Counted from the stretch's first letter, positions 34,985-43,827 are shown. The stretch is 64,000 nucleotides of DNA from Acidulodesulfobacterium sp021802425 (GCA_021802425.1 JAJZXJ010000001.1:62001-126000); one strand, 5' to 3'. The notes: generated by a model not told the origin, from the sequence alone. Translations and numbers: made by a program.

Positions 34985-36586
34985 TTATACTTCTCTACCC
35001 GTTTCTTTTAATAAATTTTTTACATAATTTGTTGCGGCATCGGGGTCGGTTTTAACGATGTTTGCTGCGACATCCTTCATATTATGCTCTGGTTTCGGAA
35101 CAGACTCCTGTTTTATCTGCGTTAAGGCTTCAAGCCTTTCTTCCTCCGCGGTTTTTCCCCTCTGTTTTGATTCATAAGCGGTAATATATTTTATTATCGG
35201 TCTTAAAACAAAAAATATTAAAAGGATAATGCCGAATAAAATAGCGGCGTATTTTATTATTTCCCCCAAATTGGATTTGATAATAGCCGTAATTGTTTTT
35301 TTAGGCGGCGGAGTTATGACGTAGTTAATTTTTTTGAAAGGAATATTTGCCACCACAACCTTGTCGTTGGAGGCTTTTGAGTATCCGACCGCTGTTTCTA
35401 CGATGCTTTTAAATAAACTCATTTCGGTGGACGATCTGGGTATATATTGTAGAGATATTTTACCATGCGGCGATTTTATTTTCTTATATGTTCCGTTTAT
35501 GAGAACGGAAGCATAAATTCTTTTTATTGTTCCTGCCGGATACGAAATTTTTTCGATTTTTTTGGAAACATCATAATTGGTAGTATCTTTTTTTACAGTA
35601 TGAACACTTGGTTTGGCAAGAGGAATTGGGGTTTTGCCGGGCGGAAGATTAGACTTTGCTCCCGGAATGCCGTATGGTTTTACGGACCCTACCTGTGAAG
35701 ATCTATAAGTCTGCTGTGAAACAATAGCCGTAGTATTAGGGTCGTAAGTTAATTTTGATTCCGTTTTTTTCGAAAAATCAGCTTTTACATAGACTTTAGA
35801 GTTGACATTACCCTCCCCGACCACGGGTATCAGCATCGAATTTATCTTATGTTCGAGGTTTTTTTCGATTTTATGAACATAGGTTAATTGATTGACGGTG
35901 TATTCAAATGTTTCTTTTGTCGGGACGGATAAAACCTGCCCGTCCGTATCGACTATCGTTACATTTTTAGGCTTTAGCCCTTCGACGGCGCTTGCTACTA
36001 AGTGTATAATGCCGTTTACCTGCATTTTGTTTAAATGCATTCCCGGTCTTAATTTTACGATGACCGATGCTTTGGCGGGAACCCTTCTGCTTACGAATAT
36101 AGACTGCCGCGGCAAGACAATCAGGACTCTGGAATATTTAACCTGACTGAGTTCATTTATCGTTCTTTCAAGCTCGCCCTGAAGCGCTCTTTGATAATCT
36201 ACATGCTGGATAAAGTCCGTCATTCCTATTTGAACTTTATCGAATATGGAAAATCCGACTCCTTCCTGATGAGGGAGGCCTATGGATGCCAGCTTTAAAC
36301 GGGTTTCGTAAACCTTATTTTCGGGAATTAATATTGTTTTTCCCTGATTCGAAAGCTTATACGGAATAGAGTAAGAATGCAGCTTGTCAATTATGGCGGA
36401 GGCGCTTGACGAATTTAAATTAGAATAAAGAACGCTGTATCTGGGGGTTGCGGCATAGATAGCCGTGAAATAAACGGCTCCCGCGACGGCTAAAATCAAA
36501 AGAGAGAACACAATCTTTCTTTCTATTGACAGTTCCGTGTAAAACTTTGCTAATTGGGAACCGAAATCTTTAAAAGATGTTGCCAT
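34985..36586 (-). CDS. fliF: Flagellar MS-ring protein FliF
   Basis: This 533-residue protein forms the MS-ring. It has an N-terminal membrane helix (RKIVFSLLILAVAGAVYFTA), the YscJ/FliF domain (RYSVLYSNLNSSSASAIIDK, then VGFSIFDKVQIGMTDFIQHV and YQRALQGELERTI) and a second membrane helix near residues 445-465 followed by a cytoplasmic tail that binds FliG. The sequence has a long proline-rich segment around residue 310. The length is close to the usual 530-570 residues. It follows fliE by about 70 bases. Confidence 0.95.
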   Translation of the reverse strand: MATSFKDFGSQLAKFYTELSIERKIVFSLLILAVAGAVYFTAIYAATPRYSVLYSNLNSSSASAIIDKLHSYSIPYKLSNQGKTILIPENKVYETRLKLASIGLPHQEGVGFSIFDKVQIGMTDFIQHVDYQRALQGELERTINELSQVKYSRVLIVLPRQSIFVSRRVPAKASVIVKLRPGMHLNKMQVNGIIHLVASAVEGLKPKNVTIVDTDGQVLSVPTKETFEYTVNQLTYVHKIEKNLEHKINSMLIPVVGEGNVNSKVYVKADFSKKTESKLTYDPNTTAIVSQQTYRSSQVGSVKPYGIPGAKSNLPPGKTPIPLAKPSVHTVKKDTTNYDVSKKIEKISYPAGTIKRIYASVLINGTYKKIKSPHGKISLQYIPRSSTEMSLFKSIVETAVGYSKASNDKVVVANIPFKKINYVITPPPKKTITAIIKSNLGEIIKYAAILFGIILLIFFVLRPIIKYITAYESKQRGKTAEEERLEALTQIKQESVPKPEHNMKDVAANIVKTDPDAATNYVKNLLKETGREV

Positions 36587-36655
36587 AGTTTATAAAATTT
36601 TTAATTGGAATCGAAAGAGTTCAGCCTGCCATTCTTTGACGAATGCAGAATCCGG

Positions 36656-36988
36656 TTAAACCTGCATATTTATAATTTGATTATATGCCGTTATAATTTT
36701 ATTTCTGACCTGCATCATTAACTCGAAAGAATTATTAGCTTTTTCCATATCTATCATTGCCTGATGAATATTCGAGGATTGTCCCGTTGCAATAGCCGAT
36801 GCTTGATTATTGGCGCCCTCCTGAAGATTATTTACTTTATCGATGTAATTTAAAAGAGTATTTGCAAAAGAACCGCCGTCGCTTGAACCTGCGGCCTGGC
36901 TTGCGCCGCCGGCAATATTATTTGGGTTAAGTTCTTTAATAGAGCCGGGATTTAAATTGTTTGCATTATTTATTATAATCGCTGACAT
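36656..36988 (-). CDS. fliE: Flagellar hook-basal body protein FliE
   Basis: This 110-residue protein joins the MS-ring to the rod. The C-terminal half is typical: FANTLLNYIDKVNNLQ, then IHQAMIDMEKANNSFELMMQ and VRNKIITAYNQIINMQV. The N-terminal part is Asn/Gly-rich. It lies between flgC and fliF, the standard order in the flgB-flgC-fliE-fliF block. A ribosome binding site (AAGGAG) lies just before the start. The length matches the family. Confidence 0.93.
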   Translation of the reverse strand: MSAIIINNANNLNPGSIKELNPNNIAGGASQAAGSSDGGSFANTLLNYIDKVNNLQEGANNQASAIATGQSSNIHQAMIDMEKANNSFELMMQVRNKIITAYNQIINMQV

Positions 36989-37074
36989 AAAATCACTCCT
37001 TAAAATTTAAAAATAATCTATTTTATTAATAGTATATCAATTAGTAGTATATCACAAGTTTTCCCGACATAGCG

Positions 37075-37467
37075 TCAAATTTTTAACGATGCCTGAGACA
37101 TAGCTTTTGACTCGGCTATAACCTGCGCATCAGCCTGATAAGCCTTCGTCGCCGATATCATATCCACGAGCTCCCTTATAGATGAAATATTCGGGATTTT
37201 TACATATCCAGCCTTGTTTGCCAGCGGACTGCCCGGGTCATATTTTTCCGAAAACGGATTTTTTGCATTTTCGATGCTTTCAACCTCGACGCCAAAGTAG
37301 TTTTTAAATTTAACCGTTTTAAACAGCGGTTCTTTTTTGACATAAGGCAGGCCGTTTCCCGCATTATCCGTATTGATGTTTGCAAGGTTGGAAGCAATAA
37401 CATTCATTCTAATTCTTTCGGCGTTAAGCCCCTGTGCTGCAATACTTAAAGAATCATTAAAGCTCAT
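37075..37467 (-). CDS. flgC: Flagellar proximal rod protein FlgC
   Basis: This 130-residue rod protein has the rod/hook-family N terminus, AAQGLNAERIRMNVIASNLA with NINTDNAG, and the C-terminal region IRELVDMISATKAYQADAQV with the family's hydrophobic spacing. It builds the rod with FlgB. It is separated from flgB by 84 bases that contain a GGGGACAGATTT palindrome. Start codon and length are standard. Confidence 0.94.
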   Translation of the reverse strand: MSFNDSLSIAAQGLNAERIRMNVIASNLANINTDNAGNGLPYVKKEPLFKTVKFKNYFGVEVESIENAKNPFSEKYDPGSPLANKAGYVKIPNISSIRELVDMISATKAYQADAQVIAESKAMSQASLKI

Positions 37468-37527
37468 AATTTCACCCTGTTTATTTTATATTATATTATT
37501 ACCTTAAACCACCGTTAGGGGTCAGGT

Positions 37528-37552
37528 GGGGACAGATTTCAAATCTGTCCCC
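37528..37552. repeat. GGGGACAGATTT palindrome between flgB and flgC
   Basis: GGGGACAGATTT (37528-37539) and AAATCTGTCCCC (37541-37552) are perfect 12-base arms around a single C. The last base overlaps the flgB stop codon. A shorter copy is at 41959-41980 before flgE. The preceding GGGGTCAGGT at 37519-37528 resembles the complement of 15049-15061. It lies inside the flgB operon, so it does not appear to stop transcription. Confidence 0.85.
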
Positions 37553-37977
37553 TATGGATTAGTTTGCGTTATGGCGTAATTTAACATGTTAAATTTCTTT
37601 GTTATCAGGTTCGCTACCGCCTGAAATCTGATGGCGTTAGATGCCATATCCGTCATTTCTTTGCTTAAATCGACGGTGTTGCCGTCCAGCGGGGGAATGG
37701 ATTCATCCGTTTGATTATGAACAAAAGACTTTATAAATCCGGAACTGTTAGGCGCGGCATCATATATGTCTCCGTTTGATAAATCTTTTACGGAATTTGT
37801 TTTCATAGGCAAAAGCGACTCTGACGGCACCAAGCTTCTCATAACATCTTCAAAATTTAAGGCTTTAGCCCTGTATCCCGGCGTATTGGCATTAGCGATA
37901 TTGGAAGCTATTATATTTTGCCTGTCGCTAAGCACATTTAAACTTTCGCCGAGTATATCGTAAATTTTACCAAACAT
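37552..37977 (-). CDS. flgB: Flagellar proximal rod protein FlgB
   Basis: This 141-residue rod protein starts with the family pattern LNVLSDRQNIIASNIANANT and PGYRAKALNFEDVM. It ends with VDLSKEMTDMASNAIRFQAV, a typical rod-family C terminus. It is the first gene of the leftward flgB-flgC-fliE-fliF-fliG-fliH operon. A sigma-54-type -24/-12 element lies 59-74 bases upstream, at 38036-38051, on the same strand. The stop codon overlaps the palindrome at 37528-37552. Confidence 0.94.
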   Translation of the reverse strand: MFGKIYDILGESLNVLSDRQNIIASNIANANTPGYRAKALNFEDVMRSLVPSESLLPMKTNSVKDLSNGDIYDAAPNSSGFIKSFVHNQTDESIPPLDGNTVDLSKEMTDMASNAIRFQAVANLITKKFNMLNYAITQTNP

Positions 37978-38035
37978 AATTTACCGTTCCCTACTAATTT
38001 GTATTTTTATAATTTAATTTATATGTTAATTTCAA

Positions 38036-38051
38036 TGCAATATTTATGCCA
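38036..38051 (-). promoter_or_regulatory. Sigma-54 promoter of the flgB operon
   Basis: On the minus strand the sequence reads TGGCATAAATATTGCA. The GG and GC are separated by 10 bases, the rule for -24/-12 promoters. It lies about 60 bases before flgB and overlaps the last codons and stop of the histidine kinase gene. The flgD and fliL elements share TGGCATA exactly. Confidence 0.75.
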
Positions 38052-39222
38052 AAGCCGGCAAAAAAACGCTAATTTTGGCTCCGTCCATTTCAGAGGAATT
38101 TTCCGCGTTTATATAGCCCCCGTGAATTATGACATTGTTTAAGGCGATTGGTAATCCTAAGCCTGTCCCCCCGCTTTTTTTAGTCGAAAAAAATGGGTTA
38201 AAAATGTTTTGGATTATATCTTTTGAAAATCCCGTCCCGTTGTCTTCAAAGTCGATACAAACATAATCGCTCTCCCCGTCTTTGGCATTTTTTTCGACAA
38301 AACGCGATATTATTCTTATTAACCCGCCATTTTCCGGAACTGCATGGGCGGCGTTTATTAAGATATTCAAAAATGCCTGACCTAATAAATTTTCGTCAGC
38401 CTCAACGATTAAATCATCGTCTATCCCGTTAATTATTTTAATATTTTTTTGTTTTATCAGATATGAAGCGAAGATAAGGGATTTGTTAATAATTTCCCGC
38501 AAGTTATATCTTGAAATGGATGGGTTTAACGCTTTAGAAAATTCCAGTATATTTGTTATCGTAGCGTTCATATTTTTGACGGCGGATACGATATTAGAAA
38601 CAATCTCTTTGTGTCCTTCATCATTAAGCTCTTTTTGCAAAATGGAAGCGAACAAGTCGATAGAACCAAGCGGATTCCGTATTTCATGGGCAATTTTTGC
38701 GGACATTTCGCCTAATTCCGCCAATCTTTTAAATTTTTTTATCTCCTCTATATTTTGGAATATAAAAATTCTTCCCGAATATTTTTTATTATTCCCATGG
38801 ACGGCCTTCGTGTATAAAAATATATGGATATATTTGCCTTCGCCTGTTTTCATTATTTTTTCTATCGGATTAAAAATAGGCTTTATAAAATCAACGGTTT
38901 TGGAATTGCTAAAAAACATTTTTATAAAGTCTTCCATATCTTTATTTAAATAACTTACTAAATTGTATTCGGACATAAGTTCGGTTAAAAATTTGTTAAT
39001 AAATTTAATTCCGTTTTTTTCATCCGTAATAATTATGCCAAGCGGCAGACTTTCAAGGACGGTATTAAGGTTTTCTTTCAAATCCTTAATTTCTTCTTCC
39101 AGATTTTTATAATTTTCCGAAAGTTTTTGCGAGGCTATCTCGAAGGATTTAAATGCTTCCTTTAACTCATCTTTATCAAGAAATGACCTTGTGTTATCAT
39201 TAATATCGATATTTTCTTCCAT
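38044..39222 (-). CDS. PAS-domain sensor histidine kinase (FlrB/FleS-like)
   Basis: This protein of about 392 residues has an N-terminal coiled coil, a PAS domain (LESLPLGIIITDEKNGIKFI), an H-box (LAELGEMSAKIAHEIRNPLG) and an ATPase domain with GQAFLNILINAAHA, then DNGTGFSKD and KKSGGTGLGLPIA. There are no membrane segments, so it is a cytoplasmic kinase like FlrB or FleS, which control class III flagellar genes. The frame is open from GTG 39240. ATG 39222 is preferred. It is divergent from the response regulator, its likely partner, across 303 bases filled by a nested repeat. Confidence 0.88.
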   Translation of the reverse strand: MEENIDINDNTRSFLDKDELKEAFKSFEIASQKLSENYKNLEEEIKDLKENLNTVLESLPLGIIITDEKNGIKFINKFLTELMSEYNLVSYLNKDMEDFIKMFFSNSKTVDFIKPIFNPIEKIMKTGEGKYIHIFLYTKAVHGNNKKYSGRIFIFQNIEEIKKFKRLAELGEMSAKIAHEIRNPLGSIDLFASILQKELNDEGHKEIVSNIVSAVKNMNATITNILEFSKALNPSISRYNLREIINKSLIFASYLIKQKNIKIINGIDDDLIVEADENLLGQAFLNILINAAHAVPENGGLIRIISRFVEKNAKDGESDYVCIDFEDNGTGFSKDIIQNIFNPFFSTKKSGGTGLGLPIALNNVIIHGGYINAENSSEMDGAKISVFLPALA

Positions 39223-39276
39223 AACATAAAATTTTATCACAAAAATAAAAAATGCTATATAATAAAATATTATTTC

Positions 39277-39437
39277 CCAAATCCCGATTTAGAAAATATT
39301 TATAAGTTTTAATGCTAAATAACACTGGATTCCCGCTTTCGCGGGAATGACAATGCAGTGATTTATAATTTCACCCGTTAGGTGTCATTCCCGCGAAAGC
39401 GGGAATCCAGAAAATAAATTTCTAAATCGGGATTAGG
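39277..39437. repeat. Nested composite: AAATCCC-family inverted repeat enclosing a second inverted repeat
   Basis: The outer arms are 39277-39295 (CCAAATCCCGATTTAGAAA) and 39419-39437, with one mismatch. Inside, a perfect 28-base inverted pair at 39325-39352 and 39383-39410 carries the core ATTCCCGCTTTCGCGGGAAT, itself a hairpin. Related cores lie at 41917-41942 and 49535-49563. The composite fills the gap between the divergent kinase and response regulator genes. The layout suggests one repeat entered another. Confidence 0.88.
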
Positions 39438-39525
39438 ATTATTTTATTTATCCTCATTAATAGATTGATTTACTGCCGGAATAATTTAAGATATATAAAG
39501 GAATAATATATAAGGATATAAAGGT

Positions 39526-40998
39526 ATGGCGCAGGATAAAATATTAATAGTGGATGACGACCGACATATGCGCTCGGCGCTAAACTTAAGCTTAAAAAAG
39601 CTCGGCAAAGACGGTGAAATATTTTCATCCGCCGAAGATGCTTTAAAATTTATCGATGGGGCGGGCAAAGGCGGCGAAGAAAGCCCGTTTTTTCTTATAG
39701 TAAGCGATTTAAATCTCCCAAATATGGACGGCGTAGCTTTTTTGGAGGAAATAAAAAAAAGGGAAAACTACAAAAATATCCCGTTCGTTATTATTACGGC
39801 ATACGGGACGATAGAGAGCGCGGTTCTGGCCATGAAGCTGGGCGCAACGGATTACCTTTTAAAGCCCTTTAATATAACGGATTTTGAAAGGGTAATAAAA
39901 AATGCGGAAAAAATTTCCCATATTTTAACTAAAGAAGTTAAAAATATAGAAACATTATCTTATAACGGGGACAAACACGCTTTTATTTATAAAACGGGCA
40001 AAATGAAGCAAATAAACTCCTTTATAGGTATAATCGCTCCCTCGGACGCGACGGTTTTAATAACGGGGGAATCCGGAACAGGCAAGGAGGTTGTCGCAAG
40101 AAGCATACACGAACTCAGTAAAAGGAAGGGTAAGTTTATCGGGGTTAATTGTTCCGCCATAGTGCCGACCCTTTTGGAGAGCGAACTTTTTGGCCATGAA
40201 AAAGGCGCTTTTACGGGGGCCGCGGCAAGAAAGCCCGGAAAATTAGAGCTTGCAAATAATGGAACTATACTGCTTGACGAGATAGCCGATATGGATAAAA
40301 ATCTTCAATCAAAAATTTTGCGAACCCTTCAGGAAAAGACTGTCGATAGGGTAGGGGGAGACGAGCCTGTCAAAGTGGATGTCAGGATTATAGCCGCTAC
40401 AAACAGGGATATAGAAAAAATGGTTTCGGAAGGCGCTTTTAGGGAAGACCTTTTTTATAGGATTAATGTTATCCCCATACACCTGCCGCCTTTAAGGGAA
40501 AGAAAAGAGGACATTCCGCCGCTTGCAAAATATTTTATGGAAAAATATTCCAAAAAATACTATCGAAACTGCATTAAAATATCGGAGGATGCTTTAAATT
40601 ATTTAGTGTCCTTAAACTATCAGGGAAACATCAGGGAACTTGAAAACATGATAGAAAGGGCAGTAATTCTTGCCCAGAAAGACGAAATCATAGATATTGC
40701 CCATTTCGGAAGTTTCGGTTCACCCGGTTATAACGGCCCAGCCGCCATTCCGAAGGTCATATCGGAAGCACGCGTTTATCAAAGCATGTCTTTGATGCGT
40801 GCCGGAGATGGCGAAGCGGTAAGCAGGGAAAACGAATCCGGCATTACAAGTTTAAGTATTAAAGAAATGGAAAAGAAACTCATTATTGCCGCTCTTAAAG
40901 AAACAAACGGGAACAGGACAAAAGCTGCCGAAAAGCTGGGAATAACCGCAAGAACCTTAAGAAATAAACTTAAAGAACTCAATCTAAGCGATGTTTAA
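39526..40998 (+). CDS. Sigma-54 response regulator (FlrC/FleR/NtrC-like)
   Basis: This protein of 490 residues has an N-terminal receiver with phospho-acceptor Asp about 61 in IVSDLNLPNMDG and Lys in YLLKPFN. The AAA+ domain has Walker A ITGESGTGKEVVARSIHE, GAFTGA in HEKGAFTGAAARKPG and Walker B ILLDEIADMD. A Fis-type helix-turn-helix closes the protein (GNRTKAAEKLGITARTLRNK). With the divergent kinase it forms a pair like FlrBC, the activator of sigma-54 hook and basal-body genes. The flgB, flgD and fliL elements are likely targets, which is inference. Confidence 0.9.
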   Translation: MAQDKILIVDDDRHMRSALNLSLKKLGKDGEIFSSAEDALKFIDGAGKGGEESPFFLIVSDLNLPNMDGVAFLEEIKKRENYKNIPFVIITAYGTIESAVLAMKLGATDYLLKPFNITDFERVIKNAEKISHILTKEVKNIETLSYNGDKHAFIYKTGKMKQINSFIGIIAPSDATVLITGESGTGKEVVARSIHELSKRKGKFIGVNCSAIVPTLLESELFGHEKGAFTGAAARKPGKLELANNGTILLDEIADMDKNLQSKILRTLQEKTVDRVGGDEPVKVDVRIIAATNRDIEKMVSEGAFREDLFYRINVIPIHLPPLRERKEDIPPLAKYFMEKYSKKYYRNCIKISEDALNYLVSLNYQGNIRELENMIERAVILAQKDEIIDIAHFGSFGSPGYNGPAAIPKVISEARVYQSMSLMRAGDGEAVSRENESGITSLSIKEMEKKLIIAALKETNGNRTKAAEKLGITARTLRNKLKELNLSDV

Positions 40999-41003
40999 TG
41001 ATT

Positions 41004-41019
41004 TGGCATAATATTTGCT
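41004..41019 (+). promoter_or_regulatory. Sigma-54 promoter of the flgD-flgE block
   Basis: The sequence TGGCATAATATTTGCT has GG and GC 10 bases apart. It lies about 110 bases before flgD and just after the stop of the sigma-54 activator. The -24 part is identical to those before flgB and fliL. Confidence 0.75.
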
Positions 41020-41128
41020 TTTACCTAAAATAATATTAAATTAATTTTATTTTATGGGAAAAATTTTCCCTTTTTGAAAATATTTTAATTTAAATGAATA
41101 AATATTAATAAATTATAGGAGAGAAAAA

Positions 41129-41812
41129 ATGTCGGTAAATTCACTTTTTCCTGCAACGACATCTACTGCGGTTGCCAATACCGCCGCTGCGGCTAATTCT
41201 GCAAACTCAAATAGCCTCATAAGCGAAAATACCTTTATGAAATTAATGGTTCAGGAACTTCAAAACCAAAATCCGTTAGACCCGATGTCCAATACCAATT
41301 TTATTTCCGAGCTTGCCCAGTTTAACTCCATGAACCAGCTTACCTCTATGAATTCTACTCTTCAAAGCCTTGTATCCTCGCAAAATCAAGCAGTGCTTAG
41401 CAATGCCGCAAACTTGATAGGACGAACGGTTCAGGCAAACGGCAACTCATTTGGATTCACGAGCGGCAGCAGCGCATCCTTAAACTATTCCTTGCCGCAA
41501 AATGCTAATTCCACGTCGATAGATGTTTATGACAGCTCCGGAAATCTTGTTTATAACACAAATTTGGGTCCGCAAAATTCAGGCTCTCAGTCGTTTAACT
41601 GGGACGGGCTTGAAAACGGCGGTTCCGCGGCTCCTACGGGGAACTATTCCTTTTCGGTTAACGCAACGGACGCATCAGGTAATCCGATAACCGCAACCAC
41701 TTATTCGAACGCCGCGGTTATGGGACTAACCACATCAAGCAGCGGCGCCGTAGAGCTTGAGCTGAGCAACGGTTCGACCGTTCCGCTTTCGAGCGTTACG
41801 AATGTTAATTAA
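41129..41812 (+). CDS. flgD: Flagellar hook capping protein FlgD
   Basis: This 227-residue protein caps the growing hook and is lost when the hook is complete. The N-terminal conserved block is FMKLMVQELQNQNPLDPMSN and NFISELAQFNSMNQL. The middle has an FnIII/TUDOR-like beta domain typical of FlgD (SIDVYDSSGNLVYN, then FNWDGLENGGSAAPTGNYSF). The gene has a good ribosome binding site (AGGAGAG) before the start. It is the first gene after the sigma-54 element. Confidence 0.94.
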   Translation: MSVNSLFPATTSTAVANTAAAANSANSNSLISENTFMKLMVQELQNQNPLDPMSNTNFISELAQFNSMNQLTSMNSTLQSLVSSQNQAVLSNAANLIGRTVQANGNSFGFTSGSSASLNYSLPQNANSTSIDVYDSSGNLVYNTNLGPQNSGSQSFNWDGLENGGSAAPTGNYSFSVNATDASGNPITATTYSNAAVMGLTTSSSGAVELELSNGSTVPLSSVTNVN

Positions 41813-41916
41813 ATATATATGCAAGCGGTAATCCGGACGCTATAATAACTTAATAAAACAACTGATTATGCCGATTAATATAAAAATATAAGTATTAACA
41901 ATAAACTTAAAAACTA

Positions 41917-41942
41917 GATTCCTGCCTACGCAGGAATGACGG
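41917..41942. repeat. ATTCCnGC...GCnGGAAT hairpin repeat before flgE
   Basis: GATTCCTGCCTACGCAGGAA (41917-41936), then TGACGG, is a copy of the ATTCCCGC-type repeat. It has CTGC/GCAG arms in place of CCGC/GCGG, both sides having changed so that pairing is kept. It is 75 bases before the flgE ribosome binding site. Confidence 0.75.
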
Positions 41943-41958
41943 TTAAAATCGAAAGCAT

Positions 41959-41980
41959 GGGACAGATTTTAATCTGTCCC
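41959..41980. repeat. GGGACAGATT palindrome before flgE
   Basis: GGGACAGATT and AATCTGTCCC are 10-base arms with a 2-base loop. It is a second copy of the palindrome between flgB and flgC at 37528-37552. It lies about 28 bases before the flgE start, close to the ribosome binding site AGGAG, so a stem in the leader could affect flgE translation. Confidence 0.8.
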
Positions 41981-42007
41981 CTAAAAGACAATACGGAGGA
42001 GTGAAAA

Positions 42008-43771
42008 ATGGGAGCAAATGCGCTTTTTACCGCAGTATCAGGCTTAAACGCCAATCAAACGTACCTTGGGGTCATAGGAAACAATATTGCAAACTCTAAC
42101 ACAATCGGTTTTAAAAGCTCCGATCCGATTTTTCAAAATCTTGTGAGCCAGACATTAAGCGGCGTCTCAAGCTCTCAGGAAGGGCTTGGAACCTCGGTTT
42201 ATTCTATTCAACAGCAGTTTGGGCAGGGAGCATTGGAGACTACTTCAAATCCTTTGAATATGGCGGTTGACGGAAGCGGCTTTTTTATAGTGCAGTCGCC
42301 TAACGGTTCGACCTATTATACAAGAAACGGGCAATTTAGCGAAAACGCGCAGGGGCAGATAGTAGATTCTACGGGACAGAACATCGTTCAGGGATATCCT
42401 TTAAATGCCCAGGGGATTTCTACATCCGGCACCCCCCAGCCTATAAGCCTTACAACATCGGCAATTCCGCCGCTTGCCACGACAACGGCTACCCTCACTG
42501 CAAATCTTGATTCTAATATATCGCCGCAGACTACTCCTACGACGACGACCGGAACATTTATGGGCGGGTATCTTACATCGAGCGCTTCCGCCGGTTCATC
42601 AACCGTTAATGTCGATATGACTTATAAAGGCGCTACAGGAAGTGCGCCGACCTCTTTGCTTATCGGTAACGGCGACGGAACCACTAATCTATACACGGTT
42701 ACTTCTTATGTCAGCGGAGGCGTAACATATACCCCTGCGACTTTACCGTCGGGTTCAGCCGTTACATCCGTAACTTTATCTTCTCCGTTAACCTCTTCCG
42801 TTCTTCAAAATACCGCGATTTCGCAAAATACTTTAGGATTAACCAGCACAAGCGGCGTTTTGCAAGGTTCCGATATCCAGATAAACACAAACGGGACGGC
42901 GGCTTCCAGCACGGTTGATCCTTACCAATTTTTTAATACCGTCGCAAGCGTTAATTCTAACAGCACGGTTAATCTGTCAAATGCCATGCCTGTCCCTTCC
43001 GGCGGCTCATTTACGGCAGGCGGAGGCGTTATAGCAGGTCCTGCATCGGACTATTATTCCACGACTATTAATGTTTACGATTCTCTGGGGAATTCGCTGC
43101 CGATGACCGTTACCTTTGCTCCGACTTCTTCATCTGCCGGCGATTGGAATGTTTATTACACAATTAACGGAACCGCCGCTCAAAGACAGTCCCTGGCATC
43201 AACAACCCCTGATGTTATTTTTAATTCGAACGGCCAGATTACATCTGGAACATCTCAAACGCTAACCGATGTCCCTGCTTATGTAAATCCGGCTCCGGCG
43301 ACGCTTCCGGACGGCGCCTCCGAACCGTTAAATGTCGCTTTAAACTTAAATAATTTGACCCAGTATGCCGCAACTTCCGCTACGACGGCATTCACCCAGA
43401 ACGGCTATTCTACGGGAACCCTTACCAGTTTTACGGTTGACCAGAACGGAAGGATTTCGGGGCTTTTTTCGAACGGACAGACAAAATACTTATATCAGGT
43501 AGCTTTAGCAAACTTTATCGCTCCCACGGGGCTTGTTTCGGAAGGAAACAGCCTTTACGCGCAGAGCTTTCAGTCGGGACAGCCTGCCGTGGGCGTGGCA
43601 AACTCCGGAAATTTCGGCTACATTACGGATTCGGCATTGGAACAGTCCAATGTCAATATTTCATCCGAATTTACCAATATGATAATTGCTCAGAACGCTT
43701 ATGTCGCCAATTCAAAGGTTTTGACGACCGAAAATGCGGTATTGACGGCTCTTGAAACGGCTATTCCATAA
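42008..43771 (+). CDS. flgE: Flagellar hook protein FlgE
   Basis: This 587-residue protein is the hook subunit. It starts with ANALFTAVSGLNANQTYLGV and IGNNIANSNTIGFKSSDPIF, the hook/rod signature, then has the SNPLNMAVDGSGFFIVQSPN block. It closes with LEQSNVNISSEFTNMIIAQN AYVANSKVLTTENAVL in two parts. The central 300 residues are Ser/Thr-rich and variable, as usual for FlgE. The length is above that of E. coli FlgE (about 400) but not unusual outside the enterics. It follows flgD with an intergenic gap holding two repeats. Confidence 0.94.
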   Translation: MGANALFTAVSGLNANQTYLGVIGNNIANSNTIGFKSSDPIFQNLVSQTLSGVSSSQEGLGTSVYSIQQQFGQGALETTSNPLNMAVDGSGFFIVQSPNGSTYYTRNGQFSENAQGQIVDSTGQNIVQGYPLNAQGISTSGTPQPISLTTSAIPPLATTTATLTANLDSNISPQTTPTTTTGTFMGGYLTSSASAGSSTVNVDMTYKGATGSAPTSLLIGNGDGTTNLYTVTSYVSGGVTYTPATLPSGSAVTSVTLSSPLTSSVLQNTAISQNTLGLTSTSGVLQGSDIQINTNGTAASSTVDPYQFFNTVASVNSNSTVNLSNAMPVPSGGSFTAGGGVIAGPASDYYSTTINVYDSLGNSLPMTVTFAPTSSSAGDWNVYYTINGTAAQRQSLASTTPDVIFNSNGQITSGTSQTLTDVPAYVNPAPATLPDGASEPLNVALNLNNLTQYAATSATTAFTQNGYSTGTLTSFTVDQNGRISGLFSNGQTKYLYQVALANFIAPTGLVSEGNSLYAQSFQSGQPAVGVANSGNFGYITDSALEQSNVNISSEFTNMIIAQNAYVANSKVLTTENAVLTALETAIP

Positions 43772-43827
43772 TTTATTTACTTAAGTTAAGTTAAATATCC
43801 GGAAATATCAGGGTTCATACAAACATT

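Noticed and set aside
39277..39437. Possible short CRISPR array in the repeat-rich gap
   Set aside because: The repeats are inverted copies nested in one another, not regularly spaced direct repeats with spacers, and no cas gene is present.
41851..41878. Possible sigma-28 (FliA) promoter before flgE, with GCCGATTAA at 41870
   Set aside because: The -35 side has no TAAA-type box at the required spacing (12 bases from TAAA instead of about 15), so the match is partial.
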